A stretch of 64,000 nucleotides of DNA from Corynebacterium variabile (GCF_006539825.1 NZ_BJNT01000011.1:53674-117673), one strand, 5' to 3'; positions 38,702-47,584 are shown, counted from the stretch's first letter. Notes: generated from the sequence alone by a model not told the origin. A program made the numbers and translations.

Positions 38702-39832
38702 GTGAGCGCATCAGTCCCCAATCCCTTCAGTCCGACTTTCGGAGCGTCGCCCCGCCACTGGGCCGGACGACGCATCATCCTCGATGACTTCACCCGGGCA
38801 TTGGAGAGCGGCCCGGGTTCCCCCACCCGCAGCATGGTCATCAGTGGTGCCCGAGGGATCGGAAAGACCGCCCTCCTCACAGAACTCGAGGACATCGCCG
38901 CCACCCGCGGGTGGATAGTGCTGCGAGCCTCCGGCAGAGACAACCCGGTCGCCGACCTCACGGACACCGTGATCCCCGGCAAGATCCTGGAGCTCGATCC
39001 GCCGTCACGCCGTAAGGTCTCCGGCGTGAGCATTGCCGGACTGGGATCGGTGAGCACATCGACATCCGACCCCCTCCAGCCGGTTCCGACCATCAACACA
39101 CGGCTACGCGAGCTTCTCGCACTACTGGAGGGCACAGGCGTCCTCATCACGGTGGACGAGATCCAGGACGCTGATGCGGAGGACATCACCCGGCTGGCCG
39201 TCGCCTACCAGGATCTCGTCCGTGACCGCATGGAGGTCTCCCTGGTCGTCGCCGGACTGCCGTTCGGCACCGACCGACTCCTCAATCTGCCCGGGACGAC
39301 GTTCCTCCGTCGGGCCGAACGGTATGACCTGGGGCCACTGACCGATGAGGACGCAGGAGACGTCATCCGGCACACCACAGACGGGTCCGGTATCGAGTTC
39401 ACTCCCGAGGCGGTCGAGACAGCCGTCGACATCGCCGAGGGTTATCCGTACCTCGTCCAGCTCATCGGTTACCTCTGCTGGGAAACCGCACAGCGGAAGG
39501 AGCGGACTGTCATCGAAGCCGCGGACGTTGACAGGGAGCGGAGCGAAGCCGTCCAGTCCATGGGTGCCCAGGTCCACTTCATCTCCCTCAAGGAGGTTCC
39601 GGCGGGCCAACGCCGCTATCTCTCGGCGATGGCAGAACTCGGCGACGGGCCACAGTCCACCGCAGATGTCGCCGAAGCGCTCGGGAAAACCACGGGTTCC
39701 ACCTCGGACGTCCGCGCCCGGCTCATCGAACGCGACCTCATCCAGCCCGCAGGGCGCGGCAAGGTCGAATTCACGCTCCCCCACCTCGGTGAATGGCTCC
39801 GCGGACCGGGTACTGTCCGCCGGGTGCAGTAG
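38702..39832 (+). CDS. AAA+ ATPase with C-terminal winged helix
   Basis: The 376-aa protein has Walker A GARGIGKT at residues 49-56 and Walker B VLITVDEIQDAD at 147-158, with sensor-type motif SLVVAGLPF downstream. The C-terminal 80 residues look like a winged-helix (STADVAEALGKTTGSTSDVRARLIERDLI-like). This is the layout of archaeal-type/STAND-like ATPases often linked to DNA or stress sensing, but no specific role is known. The GTG start gives MSASVPNPFS; the longer frame would run through the repeats. It has no operon partner and stands between yaaA and the convergent cobA gene. Confidence 0.82.
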   Translation: MSASVPNPFSPTFGASPRHWAGRRIILDDFTRALESGPGSPTRSMVISGARGIGKTALLTELEDIAATRGWIVLRASGRDNPVADLTDTVIPGKILELDPPSRRKVSGVSIAGLGSVSTSTSDPLQPVPTINTRLRELLALLEGTGVLITVDEIQDADAEDITRLAVAYQDLVRDRMEVSLVVAGLPFGTDRLLNLPGTTFLRRAERYDLGPLTDEDAGDVIRHTTDGSGIEFTPEAVETAVDIAEGYPYLVQLIGYLCWETAQRKERTVIEAADVDRERSEAVQSMGAQVHFISLKEVPAGQRRYLSAMAELGDGPQSTADVAEALGKTTGSTSDVRARLIERDLIQPAGRGKVEFTLPHLGEWLRGPGTVRRVQ

Positions 39833-39849
39833 ATCCCCGCTGCGGTGAC

Positions 39850-40857
39850 CTACCCCAGCTCGGCGATGTGCCCCGCGGCGTCCCCGATGACGATGACAGC
39901 GGGATGACCGAGACCCTCCCGCTCAATGGTCTCGCCGAGGGTCGCCAGCGTCGCGGCGGTGACCCGCTGGCCGGGCATGGAGGCGTTCTCCACGACGACC
40001 GCCGGGGTGGCGGCGTCCCGCCCCTGGGCGATGAGCTCCGCGGCGATCGCGCCGGCGTTCTTCACCGCCATGATGAGCACGAGGGTGCCGGTCATACCGG
40101 CCAGTGCGGTCCAGTCCACCAGCGACTTCGACGAGTCCGGCGGCACATGTCCGGAGACCAGCGTCAGGTCATGGTTGAGCCCGCGGTGGGTCAGCGAGAT
40201 CCCCGCCACCGCAGGTCCTGCGGTCATCGAGGTCACCCCGGGAATCACCTGGACCGGAATGCCGGCAGCCGTGCAGGCCTCGATCTCCTCGTAACCGCGG
40301 CCGAAGATGAACGGATCACCACCCTTGAGCCGCACGACCTTCTTCCCCTCGCTCGCCCGCTCGACCATGAGTTCATTGATCCGCTCCTGGGCGACCTGGC
40401 GGGAGTACGGGATCTTCGCGACGTCGATGAGTTCGGCACCGCGGGCTGCGGCGTCCTCGGCGAGATCCACCGGGCCGAGATGGTCGGTGAGGATGACGTC
40501 AGCCTCGGCCAGTGCCTTCGCCCCGGCCACCGTGATCAGCTCCGGATCGCCCGGTCCACCACCGACGAGGACGACCTCGCCGACAGTGGATGATGAAGTG
40601 GCGTCGGGGGTGGCGTCCTTCCTCTCCTCCCGGGGGCGCCGGTCGTCGACGGGGATACCGTTGCGGTGCGCCCACGCCAGCGCCTCGTCGGCAGCCGTGG
40701 TCTCCGTACCCGCGGGAATGCGGACCAGGCCGATCCGCGTGGCGACATCCCCCCACCCCACAGGCACGGCCCCCTGCTCGCACAGCAGCTCGGCGGCGAC
40801 ATCCGCCTCCGGCCCGTCGACCACCAGCACCGGTACCCCGGTCAGTACAAGACTCAT
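39850..40857 (-). CDS. cobA: Uroporphyrinogen-III C-methyltransferase
   Basis: This enzyme methylates uroporphyrinogen III at C2 and C7 to precorrin-2, toward sirohaem and/or cobalamin. The protein is 335 aa. The methyltransferase domain starts near residue 97 with EVVLVGGGPGDPELIT and includes RLKGGDPFIFGRGYEE and GVTSMTAGPAVAGISLTHRG. Residues 1-95 resemble a degenerate remnant of the SirC/Met8 dehydrogenase domain that is full length in mycobacterial CysG (Rv2847c). The ATG chosen lies 9 nt after TAGACT (40867-40872). Confidence 0.92.
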   Translation of the reverse strand: MSLVLTGVPVLVVDGPEADVAAELLCEQGAVPVGWGDVATRIGLVRIPAGTETTAADEALAWAHRNGIPVDDRRPREERKDATPDATSSSTVGEVVLVGGGPGDPELITVAGAKALAEADVILTDHLGPVDLAEDAAARGAELIDVAKIPYSRQVAQERINELMVERASEGKKVVRLKGGDPFIFGRGYEEIEACTAAGIPVQVIPGVTSMTAGPAVAGISLTHRGLNHDLTLVSGHVPPDSSKSLVDWTALAGMTGTLVLIMAVKNAGAIAAELIAQGRDAATPAVVVENASMPGQRVTAATLATLGETIEREGLGHPAVIVIGDAAGHIAELG

Positions 40858-40885
40858 AGCCACCGAGTCTAGTGCCCGCACATGA

Positions 40886-40936
40886 ACGACCCGGCAGGGT
40901 GGTCTGAGAATTCAGGACCACCCTGCCGGGTCGTTG
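40886..40936. terminator. Strong bidirectional-type terminator after mqo
   Basis: Two perfect 20-bp arms (beginning AACGACCCGG and ending CCGGGTCGTT) surround an 11-nt loop. It lies 20 nt past the mqo stop and just upstream of the cobA promoter. The structure separates the mqo and cobA units, both on the minus strand. Confidence 0.85.
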
Positions 40937-40955
40937 TCAGTGCACGGCCGGACGC

Positions 40956-42434
40956 CTAGGCCAGCTTCAGGGCCTTCTGGCTACGCTCCCACTGCTCGTT
41001 GTACAGAGCGTTGTCGTCGGAGAGCTTGCTGCCGTAGGACGGGACCATGTCCTTGAGCTTCGGGGTCCACTCGTCCATCTTGTCGGAGAAGCAGGCCTGC
41101 AGGACCTCGAACATCGCCGACGGGGCGATGGAGGCTCCCGGGGACGCGCCCATCAGGCCGGCGATGGAACCGTCGGCGGAGTTGATCAGCGCGGTACCGA
41201 ACTCGAGGGAACCGAACTTCGGGGCCTTGGCCGGCTTGATGACCTGGACGCGCTGACCGGCGGTCACGAGCTCCCAGTCCTCGTCGCGGGCCTCGGGCAT
41301 GTACTCACGCAGCGATTCGACACGGGCAGCCTGGTTCTTGAGCACCTCGGTGACGAGGTACTTGGTCAGACCGAACTCCTGGGCGGCGACACCCAGGTAG
41401 GACGGGATGTTGCCCGGGCGCAGGGACTTGAACAGGTCCAGGTAGGAACCCTGCTTGAGGAACTTCGGGGTCCAGCCGGCGTACGGGCCGAACAGCAGGC
41501 CCTTCTTGCCGTCGATGACGCGGGTGTCCAGGTGCGGGACGGACATCGGCGGGGCGCCGACGGCGGCCTTGCCGTAGACCTTCGCGGCGTGCTGGTCGAC
41601 GAGCTCCTGGTTGGTGCAGCGCAGCCACTGGCCGGAGACCGGGAAGCCGGCGTAGCCCTTGATCTCGGAGATGCCGGACTTCTGCAGCAGCGGCAGGGCC
41701 ATTCCGCCGGCACCGACGAAGACGAACTTCGCGTGCACGGTGGTGGTGTCGCCGTTGTGCAGGTTCTTGACGGTCAGCTTCCAGCCGTTGCCCTCGCGGG
41801 TGATGTCGGTGGTCTGCGAGCCGTAGCGGACCTCGACACCCTGGGCGGTGACCGCGTCCAGGTACTGGCGGGTCAGGGCACCGTAGTTGATGTCGGTACC
41901 GGCGTCGATCCAGGACAGGCCGACACCCTCGGAGTAGTCGCGACCCTTGTCCATCAGCGGGACCTTGGAGGCGAAGACCTCAGGATCGTCGGTGTAGTGC
42001 ATGTCCGGGAAGAGCGGGTTGTCCTTCAGGGCCTCGTAGCGGGCCTTGATGTACGCGACATCCTTGGCACCGTGACCGAAGGACATGTGCGGGGTGGGGT
42101 TGATCCACTCGCTCGGGTCACCCAGGGTGCCGTTCTCGACGAGGTAGGACCAGAACTGGCGGGAGACCTGGAACTTCTCGTTGATGTTGACGGCCTTGGT
42201 GATGTCCACCTTGCCGTTGACCTCGGGGGTGTAGTTCAGCTCGCACAGCGCGGAGTGGCCCGTACCGGCGTTGTTCCACGGGTCCGAGGACTCGGAGGCC
42301 GGGATGTCCTGGCGCTCGATGATGAGCTGGCTCCAGTCGGGCTGGAGCTCACGGAGCATCACGGAGAGAGTCGTCGAGATGACGCCGGCGCCGACAAGGG
42401 CGACGTCGACGCGGTCATTCTGGGAGGGTGACAC
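40956..42434 (-). CDS. mqo: Malate:quinone oxidoreductase
   Basis: Mqo is a peripheral membrane FAD enzyme that oxidises malate and passes electrons to menaquinone, the main malate oxidation route in corynebacteria. The protein is about 492 aa. The FAD-binding GAGVISTTLSVMLRELQPDW is near residue 12, and NNAGTGHSALCELNYTP and GASPGASIAPSAMFEVL are family signatures. The GTG of MSPSQN is preferred: AAGGA is about 10 nt upstream. An ATG 21 nt earlier (MKRIVL) is the alternative. It is followed by a strong terminator. Confidence 0.94.
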   Translation of the reverse strand: MSPSQNDRVDVALVGAGVISTTLSVMLRELQPDWSQLIIERQDIPASESSDPWNNAGTGHSALCELNYTPEVNGKVDITKAVNINEKFQVSRQFWSYLVENGTLGDPSEWINPTPHMSFGHGAKDVAYIKARYEALKDNPLFPDMHYTDDPEVFASKVPLMDKGRDYSEGVGLSWIDAGTDINYGALTRQYLDAVTAQGVEVRYGSQTTDITREGNGWKLTVKNLHNGDTTTVHAKFVFVGAGGMALPLLQKSGISEIKGYAGFPVSGQWLRCTNQELVDQHAAKVYGKAAVGAPPMSVPHLDTRVIDGKKGLLFGPYAGWTPKFLKQGSYLDLFKSLRPGNIPSYLGVAAQEFGLTKYLVTEVLKNQAARVESLREYMPEARDEDWELVTAGQRVQVIKPAKAPKFGSLEFGTALINSADGSIAGLMGASPGASIAPSAMFEVLQACFSDKMDEWTPKLKDMVPSYGSKLSDDNALYNEQWERSQKALKLA

Positions 42435-42604
42435 GTTTAGCACAATCCTTTTCATCGCTGCTGTTCCGCCGTCGCGACCGGCCGGGCGGCACCGTTGTAC
42501 GGTGTGCGACCGGAGAGGCCGGGGCGTCCACAATCAGGTAATGGTACGCGGTGACGTGCCATGTTCACCATCGGGGCCCGTTCTGCCGGGTAGCATGGCC
42601 GCCT

Positions 42605-43705
42605 GTGACTGATCTCAATCTTGCCTCCGTACTGTCCCAACCAATGGGAACAAGTATCCATGACCTGGGCTTTGTGCCCGACCTTCTGGGTGAGGGATAC
42701 GAGCAGACGACCGTCGAACTCGGCGACGACCCGGACGGCGAGGCACCGGGTACACCCGTGGTGACCACGCTGGTGCGCTACCGGCCTTCCGGGGAGGACG
42801 CCGGGTCAGACGCCGCCTATGCTGGGCGCCCCGCCATGCTCCTCGTCCACGGCATGACCGACTTCTTCTTCCATACCCACGTCGCCGAGCACTTCGACGC
42901 CCTGGGGTACGCCGTCTACGGCATCGACCTCCGCAAGTGCGGACGCTCCCACCGCCCCGGCCAGACCTGGCACCATGTCACCTCGCAGGCGATCTACGAC
43001 GAGGACCTCTCCGTCGCCCTGTCCCTGCTCGGTGCGGGACACCCCTCGGTCGTCCCGGTAGGCCACTCCACCGGCGGTCTGGACGTCACCATGTTCGTCG
43101 CCCGCCTCCACGCCGCCGCCCGGCGCGGTGATGCGGCCCGCGGCGTCCTCCACGGTGTGATTGACGCGGTCGTGCTGAACAGTCCGTGGCTGGACCTCCA
43201 GTTCGACGGGTTCACCAACTTCGTCATCCGGCAGGTGTTCCCGAAGGTCGCGAAGGTGGCGCCGGCATGGCACGTGCCCGGGGGCATCAACCCGACCTAC
43301 GGGCGGACGCTGCACGTCGAGGAGTTCGGCGAGTGGGACTACGACCGCGAGTACAAGCCGCTGCTCCCCCGCCCGAAACAGGTCAGTTGGCTGGTGGGTG
43401 TATCCCGTGAGATCGCCAAACTGCACACCGGCCGGTTCTCCACCGGTGTTCCGACTCTTCTGCTGTGCTCGGACACCGACAGCCCGGGCCGCAGCACCAA
43501 GGCCACCGACGGGGTGGAGGTTCCGGAGGAGATCGCCTTCCTCACCGACACGATCCTCAAGCCCTCACAGATGCGGGACGCCGCCCACCTGGTCGACCCG
43601 GACTGTGTGGTCGTCACGGTGCCCGGCGCGATGCACGATGTCTTCCTCTCCCGACCGGAGGTCCGCGAGACCGCCTTCCAGGCAGTGGACGCCTTCCTGG
43701 GCTGA
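42605..43705 (+). CDS. Alpha/beta hydrolase (serine hydrolase)
   Basis: The 366-aa protein is an alpha/beta hydrolase with LLVHGMTDFFFH as oxyanion-loop region, nucleophile Ser155 in PVGHSTGG, acid likely in LLLCSDTDSPG and a terminal histidine in VPGAMHDVFLS. There is no signal peptide, so it should act in the cytoplasm. It resembles monoacylglycerol-lipase or lysophospholipase-like enzymes; the substrate is unknown. The GTG start lies 8 nt after TAGCAT (42591-42596), so the mRNA is probably leaderless. It is divergent from mqo. Confidence 0.85.
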   Translation: MTDLNLASVLSQPMGTSIHDLGFVPDLLGEGYEQTTVELGDDPDGEAPGTPVVTTLVRYRPSGEDAGSDAAYAGRPAMLLVHGMTDFFFHTHVAEHFDALGYAVYGIDLRKCGRSHRPGQTWHHVTSQAIYDEDLSVALSLLGAGHPSVVPVGHSTGGLDVTMFVARLHAAARRGDAARGVLHGVIDAVVLNSPWLDLQFDGFTNFVIRQVFPKVAKVAPAWHVPGGINPTYGRTLHVEEFGEWDYDREYKPLLPRPKQVSWLVGVSREIAKLHTGRFSTGVPTLLLCSDTDSPGRSTKATDGVEVPEEIAFLTDTILKPSQMRDAAHLVDPDCVVVTVPGAMHDVFLSRPEVRETAFQAVDAFLG

Positions 43706-43719
43706 GGTTTTTACCTGGT

Positions 43720-43786
43720 GTCAGCATCTTGGGACCGCAGGATGGTTTTCCGCCGGATTTCCATCCTGGGATCCCAAGATGCCGAC
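43720..43786. repeat. 67-bp palindromic repeat, copy 1
   Basis: The ends GTCAGCATCTTGGGA and TCCCAAGATGCCGAC are near-perfect inverted repeats, and CAGGATGG/CCATCCTG form an inner stem. It lies between the convergent stops of the hydrolase gene and the DUF559-type gene. A second copy in the same orientation lies at the other side of the DUF559-type gene; 56 of 67 positions agree by direct count. Confidence 0.85.
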
Positions 43787-43810
43787 GCGGTGGGTCCGGC
43801 GAGCTCCTGA

Positions 43811-44935
43811 CTACTCAGCCGCACTCCTTGCGATCACTGCCGAGGCAATGGCCAGGGCAATCTGACGCAGCATCTTCCGTGGGTTCGCCATGAGCTTCCG
43901 GTTGATCCGCACGACGATCCACTGACCATCGCGCAGATCCTGGAGCTGCTCGAAGTCTTTCTCGGTCTGGTCAGCATCCTCGTGGTGTTTTCCGTCATAG
44001 TAGAGACCGATCCGCAGACTCCGGCAGGCGAGGTCGAAGAACGTCGCACGGGTTCGCGTCGCTCCCCAGGAGGTCTCCTCCCGGTACTGCACCCCGACCT
44101 GCGTCTCCCACACGTGACTGTCTGGCAGCATCTCGCGGACGAACAGCCGCAGCTCCGTCTCCCGGGGTGATTCCGCTCCCGGCATACTCAGTGCCAGCAG
44201 CCGCGTGAGTTGTCGACTGCCGACGATCCCGCGGCAGGCCTCCCGTATCTGCGTATGCGTGATCGTCGTGCACTGGGTGAAGGCGTCGAGCAGTTGGACC
44301 GCGCAGATGTCGGTGTGACTGAGCCCGGCGATCTCCACGGTCCGCCAGTCGTGCTTCCCCGACAGCACCGACCGCAGACACTGTGCCAGAGCAATCGGCG
44401 CACTGACCACGCGGAGTGTCGGGAAGGCGGGGTCGGGCGTGACAGTGTCCCGCTCCAGATCGAAGCCCGGTGGCAGGGCCCTCACCGCGGCACGCAAGGG
44501 GTGCTCTGCAGCATCCGCTGTCACATCACTGCCCCTGGGTGGAACGGTATCGCTGAGCAGGAGGATCGGCGCGGCATCCGCCCAGTACTTCAGCCCGTGG
44601 TAGCCGGCCGCTCCCCACCCACCGAGCACGCACTCCGGGTGCAGCAGCAGCTGTGCCCGCGCGCGCATGATGACGCAGTGCCGGTACGCCCCACAGTCCT
44701 CGTCGGTGCGCTCCGTGTCCGTCGCCAGCAGGACGCCATGGGCGACCGCATCGTAGCGGGTGTCCACACGCCAACGGCTCACCCCGGAGTCGAGCAACTG
44801 CTGTCTGATCAGCGGCACATTGTCCGGCAGGATACGACTGCAGTACCAGGGGCCGTTCCCTGGCCGGTACCTCCCCTCACGCATTGCCTCGGCCACATGT
44901 CCAGGCAACCGGTACGCCGGATTCGTCAATCCCAT
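43811..44935 (-). CDS. DUF559/AbiEi-type hypothetical protein with endonuclease-like C-terminus
   Basis: The 374-aa protein is probably related to the large actinobacterial group with an N-terminal AbiEi-like region and a C-terminal DUF559 (Vsr/PD-(D/E)XK) fold. The C-terminal part has WETQVGVQYREE, FFDLACRSLRIGLYYDGKHH and RDGQWIVVRINRKLM, which fit the E-D-ExK/YDGxxH pattern of that fold. No toxin or modification partner is next to it. GGGGAG lies 6 nt before the ATG. The gene is bracketed by the two 67-bp palindromes, so it may be a small mobile cassette or have been inserted between such repeats. The function is unknown. Confidence 0.75.
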   Translation of the reverse strand: MGLTNPAYRLPGHVAEAMREGRYRPGNGPWYCSRILPDNVPLIRQQLLDSGVSRWRVDTRYDAVAHGVLLATDTERTDEDCGAYRHCVIMRARAQLLLHPECVLGGWGAAGYHGLKYWADAAPILLLSDTVPPRGSDVTADAAEHPLRAAVRALPPGFDLERDTVTPDPAFPTLRVVSAPIALAQCLRSVLSGKHDWRTVEIAGLSHTDICAVQLLDAFTQCTTITHTQIREACRGIVGSRQLTRLLALSMPGAESPRETELRLFVREMLPDSHVWETQVGVQYREETSWGATRTRATFFDLACRSLRIGLYYDGKHHEDADQTEKDFEQLQDLRDGQWIVVRINRKLMANPRKMLRQIALAIASAVIARSAAE

Positions 44936-45057
44936 CTGTGTCTCCCCTTGTGTCCCCTGAATTCCCCAGAATTCCCCTGTGTCCCCGCCGGTCCCCGTCG
45001 TCCCCGTTGTCCGGCTGAGCCCATGAGACCATGCCGCGGCGTCCTCCCACCACCCCT

Positions 45058-45124
45058 GTCAGCATCTTGGGTCCGCAGGATGGTTTCCGCGCGATTTTCC
45101 ATCCTCCGGTCCCAAGATGCCGGC
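45058..45124. repeat. 67-bp palindromic repeat, copy 2
   Basis: The same fold as copy 1 (GTCAGCATCTTGGG ... CCCAAGATGCCGGC, with GCAGGATGG/CCATCCT inside). Most differences are in the loop and in bases flanking the inner stem, while the arms are conserved. It lies 122 nt upstream of the DUF559-type gene and 38 nt before the mycothione reductase start, next to that gene's promoter. Confidence 0.85.
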
Positions 45125-45149
45125 ACACCCAGCGACGCGCGAAGATCAC

Positions 45150-45155
45150 TACAAT
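45150..45155 (+). promoter_or_regulatory. -10 element of the mycothione reductase gene
   Basis: TACAAT lies exactly 7 nt before the ATG at 45163, with no ribosome-binding site, predicting a leaderless mRNA. The -35 region falls at the edge of palindrome copy 2, which could therefore influence expression. Confidence 0.6.
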
Positions 45156-45162
45156 CGTGCCC

Positions 45163-46656
45163 ATGGCAGATATCGCGGCAGACAGCGCAGAGCACGCAGA
45201 GCACGCAGAACACGCAGAACACGCAGAACACTACGACCTGATCATCGTCGGCACCGGCTCGGGCAATTCCATCCCCGAGGAACTCAACGACCGGAAGATC
45301 GCTATCGTCGAGAAGGGCATCTTCGGCGGCACCTGCATCAACGTCGGGTGTATCCCGACGAAGATGTACGTCTACACCGCCGATGTCGCCCGGGAGCTCA
45401 CGGAGGCCTCCCGCTACGGGCTGTCCCCGGTCAACCCCGGCACCGGTGAGCCGGTCGACCAGCCGCAGTGGCGTATCGACTGGGACGGTCTCAAGGAGCG
45501 CGTCTTCGGCCGGCGCATCGACCCGATCTCCCGCGGCGGTGAGGAGTACCGGCGGGGCGACGAGACCCCGAACATCACCCTCTACTCCGACGTCGCCCGC
45601 TTCACCGGCGACCGCACGATGCAGATCGGCACCGGGGAGAACGGGAACGCCACCACCATCACCGCCGACCAGGTCATCCTCGCCACCGGCACACGTACCT
45701 GGGTGCCGGACGTCATCGCGGAGTCCGGCGTGCGCTACCGCACCAATGTGGACGTCATGCGGATGGAGCAGCTGCCGCGCACCATGGTCATCCTCGGCGG
45801 CAGCATCATCGCCACCGAGTTCGCCCACGTCTTCTCCTCCCTGGGCGTGGAGGTCTTCGTCATCAACCGCTCGGACATCCTGCTGCGGAAGTTCGATGAG
45901 ACGGTGAGCAGCCGCTTCACCGAGGTCTCGGGCACCCAGTGGACGAACCTGCTGGGTCGCACGGTCACCGGTGCCCGCGAGCACGGCGGCCTGGTCACCG
46001 TCACCCTCGACGACGGCCGCGAGATCGACTGTGACGAACTGCTGCTGGCCCAGGGTCGCGTCCCGAACTCCGATCTGCTGGACTGCGCGGCCGGCGGGGT
46101 GGAGCTCGACGACGACGGCAAGATCATCGTCGACGACTTCGGCCGCACCTCCGCCGACGGTGTCTGGGCGCTGGGCGACGCCATCGCCGGCCCGGAGCTC
46201 AAGCATGTGGCGAACCAGGAGGCGCGGGCGGTCTTCCACAATGTCGCCACCTCCGACGAGTTCGATCTCGAGCCGCTCAAGCACGACAACGTCCCCGGCG
46301 GCATCTTCAGCCACCCGCAGATCGGCTACGTCGGCATGACCGAGGCGGAGGCCCGCACGTGGGCCGAGAAGAACGACCGCACCCTCACCGTGAAGGTGCA
46401 GGAGTACTCCGATGTGGCCTACGGCTGGGCGATGGAGGACACCACCGGGTTCTGCAAGCTCATCGCGGACGCCGGGTCTCGTCGTCTGCTCGGCGCGCAC
46501 ATCATGGGCCCGCAGGCGGCGACGCTGATCCAGCTGCTCGTCACCGCGATCGAGTTCGACCTGGATCTGGTCGACTTCGCCACGAAGCAGTACTGGCCGC
46601 ACCCGTCCCTGTCCGAGCTGGTGGAAAACGCCCTGCTCGGCCTCGAGTTCGAGTAG
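45163..46656 (+). CDS. mtr: Mycothione reductase
   Basis: This flavoprotein disulfide reductase keeps mycothiol, the actinobacterial thiol buffer, in its reduced form using NADPH. The protein is 497 aa. The FAD site is LIIVGTGSGNS (residues 26-36), the redox pair is Cys58 and Cys63 in GGTCINVGC, the NADPH site is VILGGSIIATEFAHVFSSLG, and the catalytic His-Glu pair is in HPSLSELVE at the C-terminus. The N-terminus carries five AEH tripeptides encoded by a 9-bp tandem repeat. An SDR gene follows 7 nt later. Confidence 0.93.
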   Translation: MADIAADSAEHAEHAEHAEHAEHYDLIIVGTGSGNSIPEELNDRKIAIVEKGIFGGTCINVGCIPTKMYVYTADVARELTEASRYGLSPVNPGTGEPVDQPQWRIDWDGLKERVFGRRIDPISRGGEEYRRGDETPNITLYSDVARFTGDRTMQIGTGENGNATTITADQVILATGTRTWVPDVIAESGVRYRTNVDVMRMEQLPRTMVILGGSIIATEFAHVFSSLGVEVFVINRSDILLRKFDETVSSRFTEVSGTQWTNLLGRTVTGAREHGGLVTVTLDDGREIDCDELLLAQGRVPNSDLLDCAAGGVELDDDGKIIVDDFGRTSADGVWALGDAIAGPELKHVANQEARAVFHNVATSDEFDLEPLKHDNVPGGIFSHPQIGYVGMTEAEARTWAEKNDRTLTVKVQEYSDVAYGWAMEDTTGFCKLIADAGSRRLLGAHIMGPQAATLIQLLVTAIEFDLDLVDFATKQYWPHPSLSELVENALLGLEFE

Positions 46657-46663
46657 GTGGACC

Positions 46664-47584
46664 ATGGACCTCGACTACAGCGTGGTGACGGGGGCGGCGT
46701 CCGGCATCGGCCGGGAGGTCGCCCGCACCCTGGCCCGTGAGGGACGCCGACTCGCGCTCACCGACCGGGACGAAGAGGGGTTGGCCTCGCTCCGCACAGA
46801 ACTGGAGGACGCCGCCCCCGGGTCCGTCGTGGACGTGACCTCCCTGGATGTCGCCGACCATGAGGCCGTGTCGTCCTGGGGTACTGCGCTGGTCGACGGC
46901 CACGGCGCACCCGAGGAGGTCTTCCACGTCGCCGGCATCGCCATCTGGGGTGACCCGACCACATTGCCGCACGAGAAGTGGGCGAAGGTCATCGACGTCA
47001 ACCTCATGGGCACGGTGAACGTGGTCGAGGCACTGGTGCCTGCCATGGCGTCCGCGCCGGGGCTGAAAGGTCGGGAAGGACGCCGCGTCTTCGGGCTACT
47101 GCCCGGGAGGAAGCGCTCCCGGCACCTGTGCTGTGTGTCTTCGGCGGCCGGGTTCCTGGGTCTGCCGTGGCACGGGGCGTATGCGGCGTCGAAGGGTGGC
47201 GTGCTGGGACTGTGTGAGGTGCTGCGCTTCGACCTGGCGTCCTCCGGGATCGCCGTGCACTGTGCCGTGCCGGGTGCGGTGGACACTCCCCTGGTCCGCA
47301 CCATCGACATCGACGGTGTCGACCAGTCGAAGCCCCGGGTCGCGAAGGCGAAAGGCCTGTTCCAGGGCATCGCGGTGACGCCTGAGGAGGCGGCGTCCTC
47401 GATCGTCGGTGGTGTGCGCAAAGGCCGCTACCTGCTGTACACCAGCCCGGACATCCGGGTGGGACGCTGGGCACAGGTGAACATGCCGTGGGCGTACCGC
47501 GGGGTCATGCGGCTGTTGAACCGCGGGCTGCGGTGGGCGGCGAAGGACACACCGGGGACCGGGGCGCCCGGTAGTCCCGGTTGA
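46664..47584 (+). CDS. SDR family NAD(P)-dependent oxidoreductase
   Basis: This classical short-chain dehydrogenase has 306 aa. The cofactor motif TGAASGIG is at residues 9-16, and the catalytic Ser (159/160 in CCVSSAAG), Tyr173 and Lys177 (YAASK) are all present. An insertion of about 20 residues (KGREGRRVFGLLPGRKRSR) precedes the serine, longer than usual. The substrate is unknown. AGGTGG is just before the ATG, and the gene is 7 nt behind mtr, so they are co-transcribed. Confidence 0.88.
   Translation: MDLDYSVVTGAASGIGREVARTLAREGRRLALTDRDEEGLASLRTELEDAAPGSVVDVTSLDVADHEAVSSWGTALVDGHGAPEEVFHVAGIAIWGDPTTLPHEKWAKVIDVNLMGTVNVVEALVPAMASAPGLKGREGRRVFGLLPGRKRSRHLCCVSSAAGFLGLPWHGAYAASKGGVLGLCEVLRFDLASSGIAVHCAVPGAVDTPLVRTIDIDGVDQSKPRVAKAKGLFQGIAVTPEEAASSIVGGVRKGRYLLYTSPDIRVGRWAQVNMPWAYRGVMRLLNRGLRWAAKDTPGTGAPGSPG

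Noticed and set aside
43720..43786. Palindrome copy 1 as a simple intrinsic terminator for the convergent genes
   Set aside because: It could slow polymerase, but no T-run follows on either strand and the same 67-bp unit recurs upstream of a gene, so a repeat element explains it better.
44926..46665. 579-codon minus-strand frame over the mtr gene
   Set aside because: Antisense to mycothione reductase, whose FAD and redox motifs are complete.
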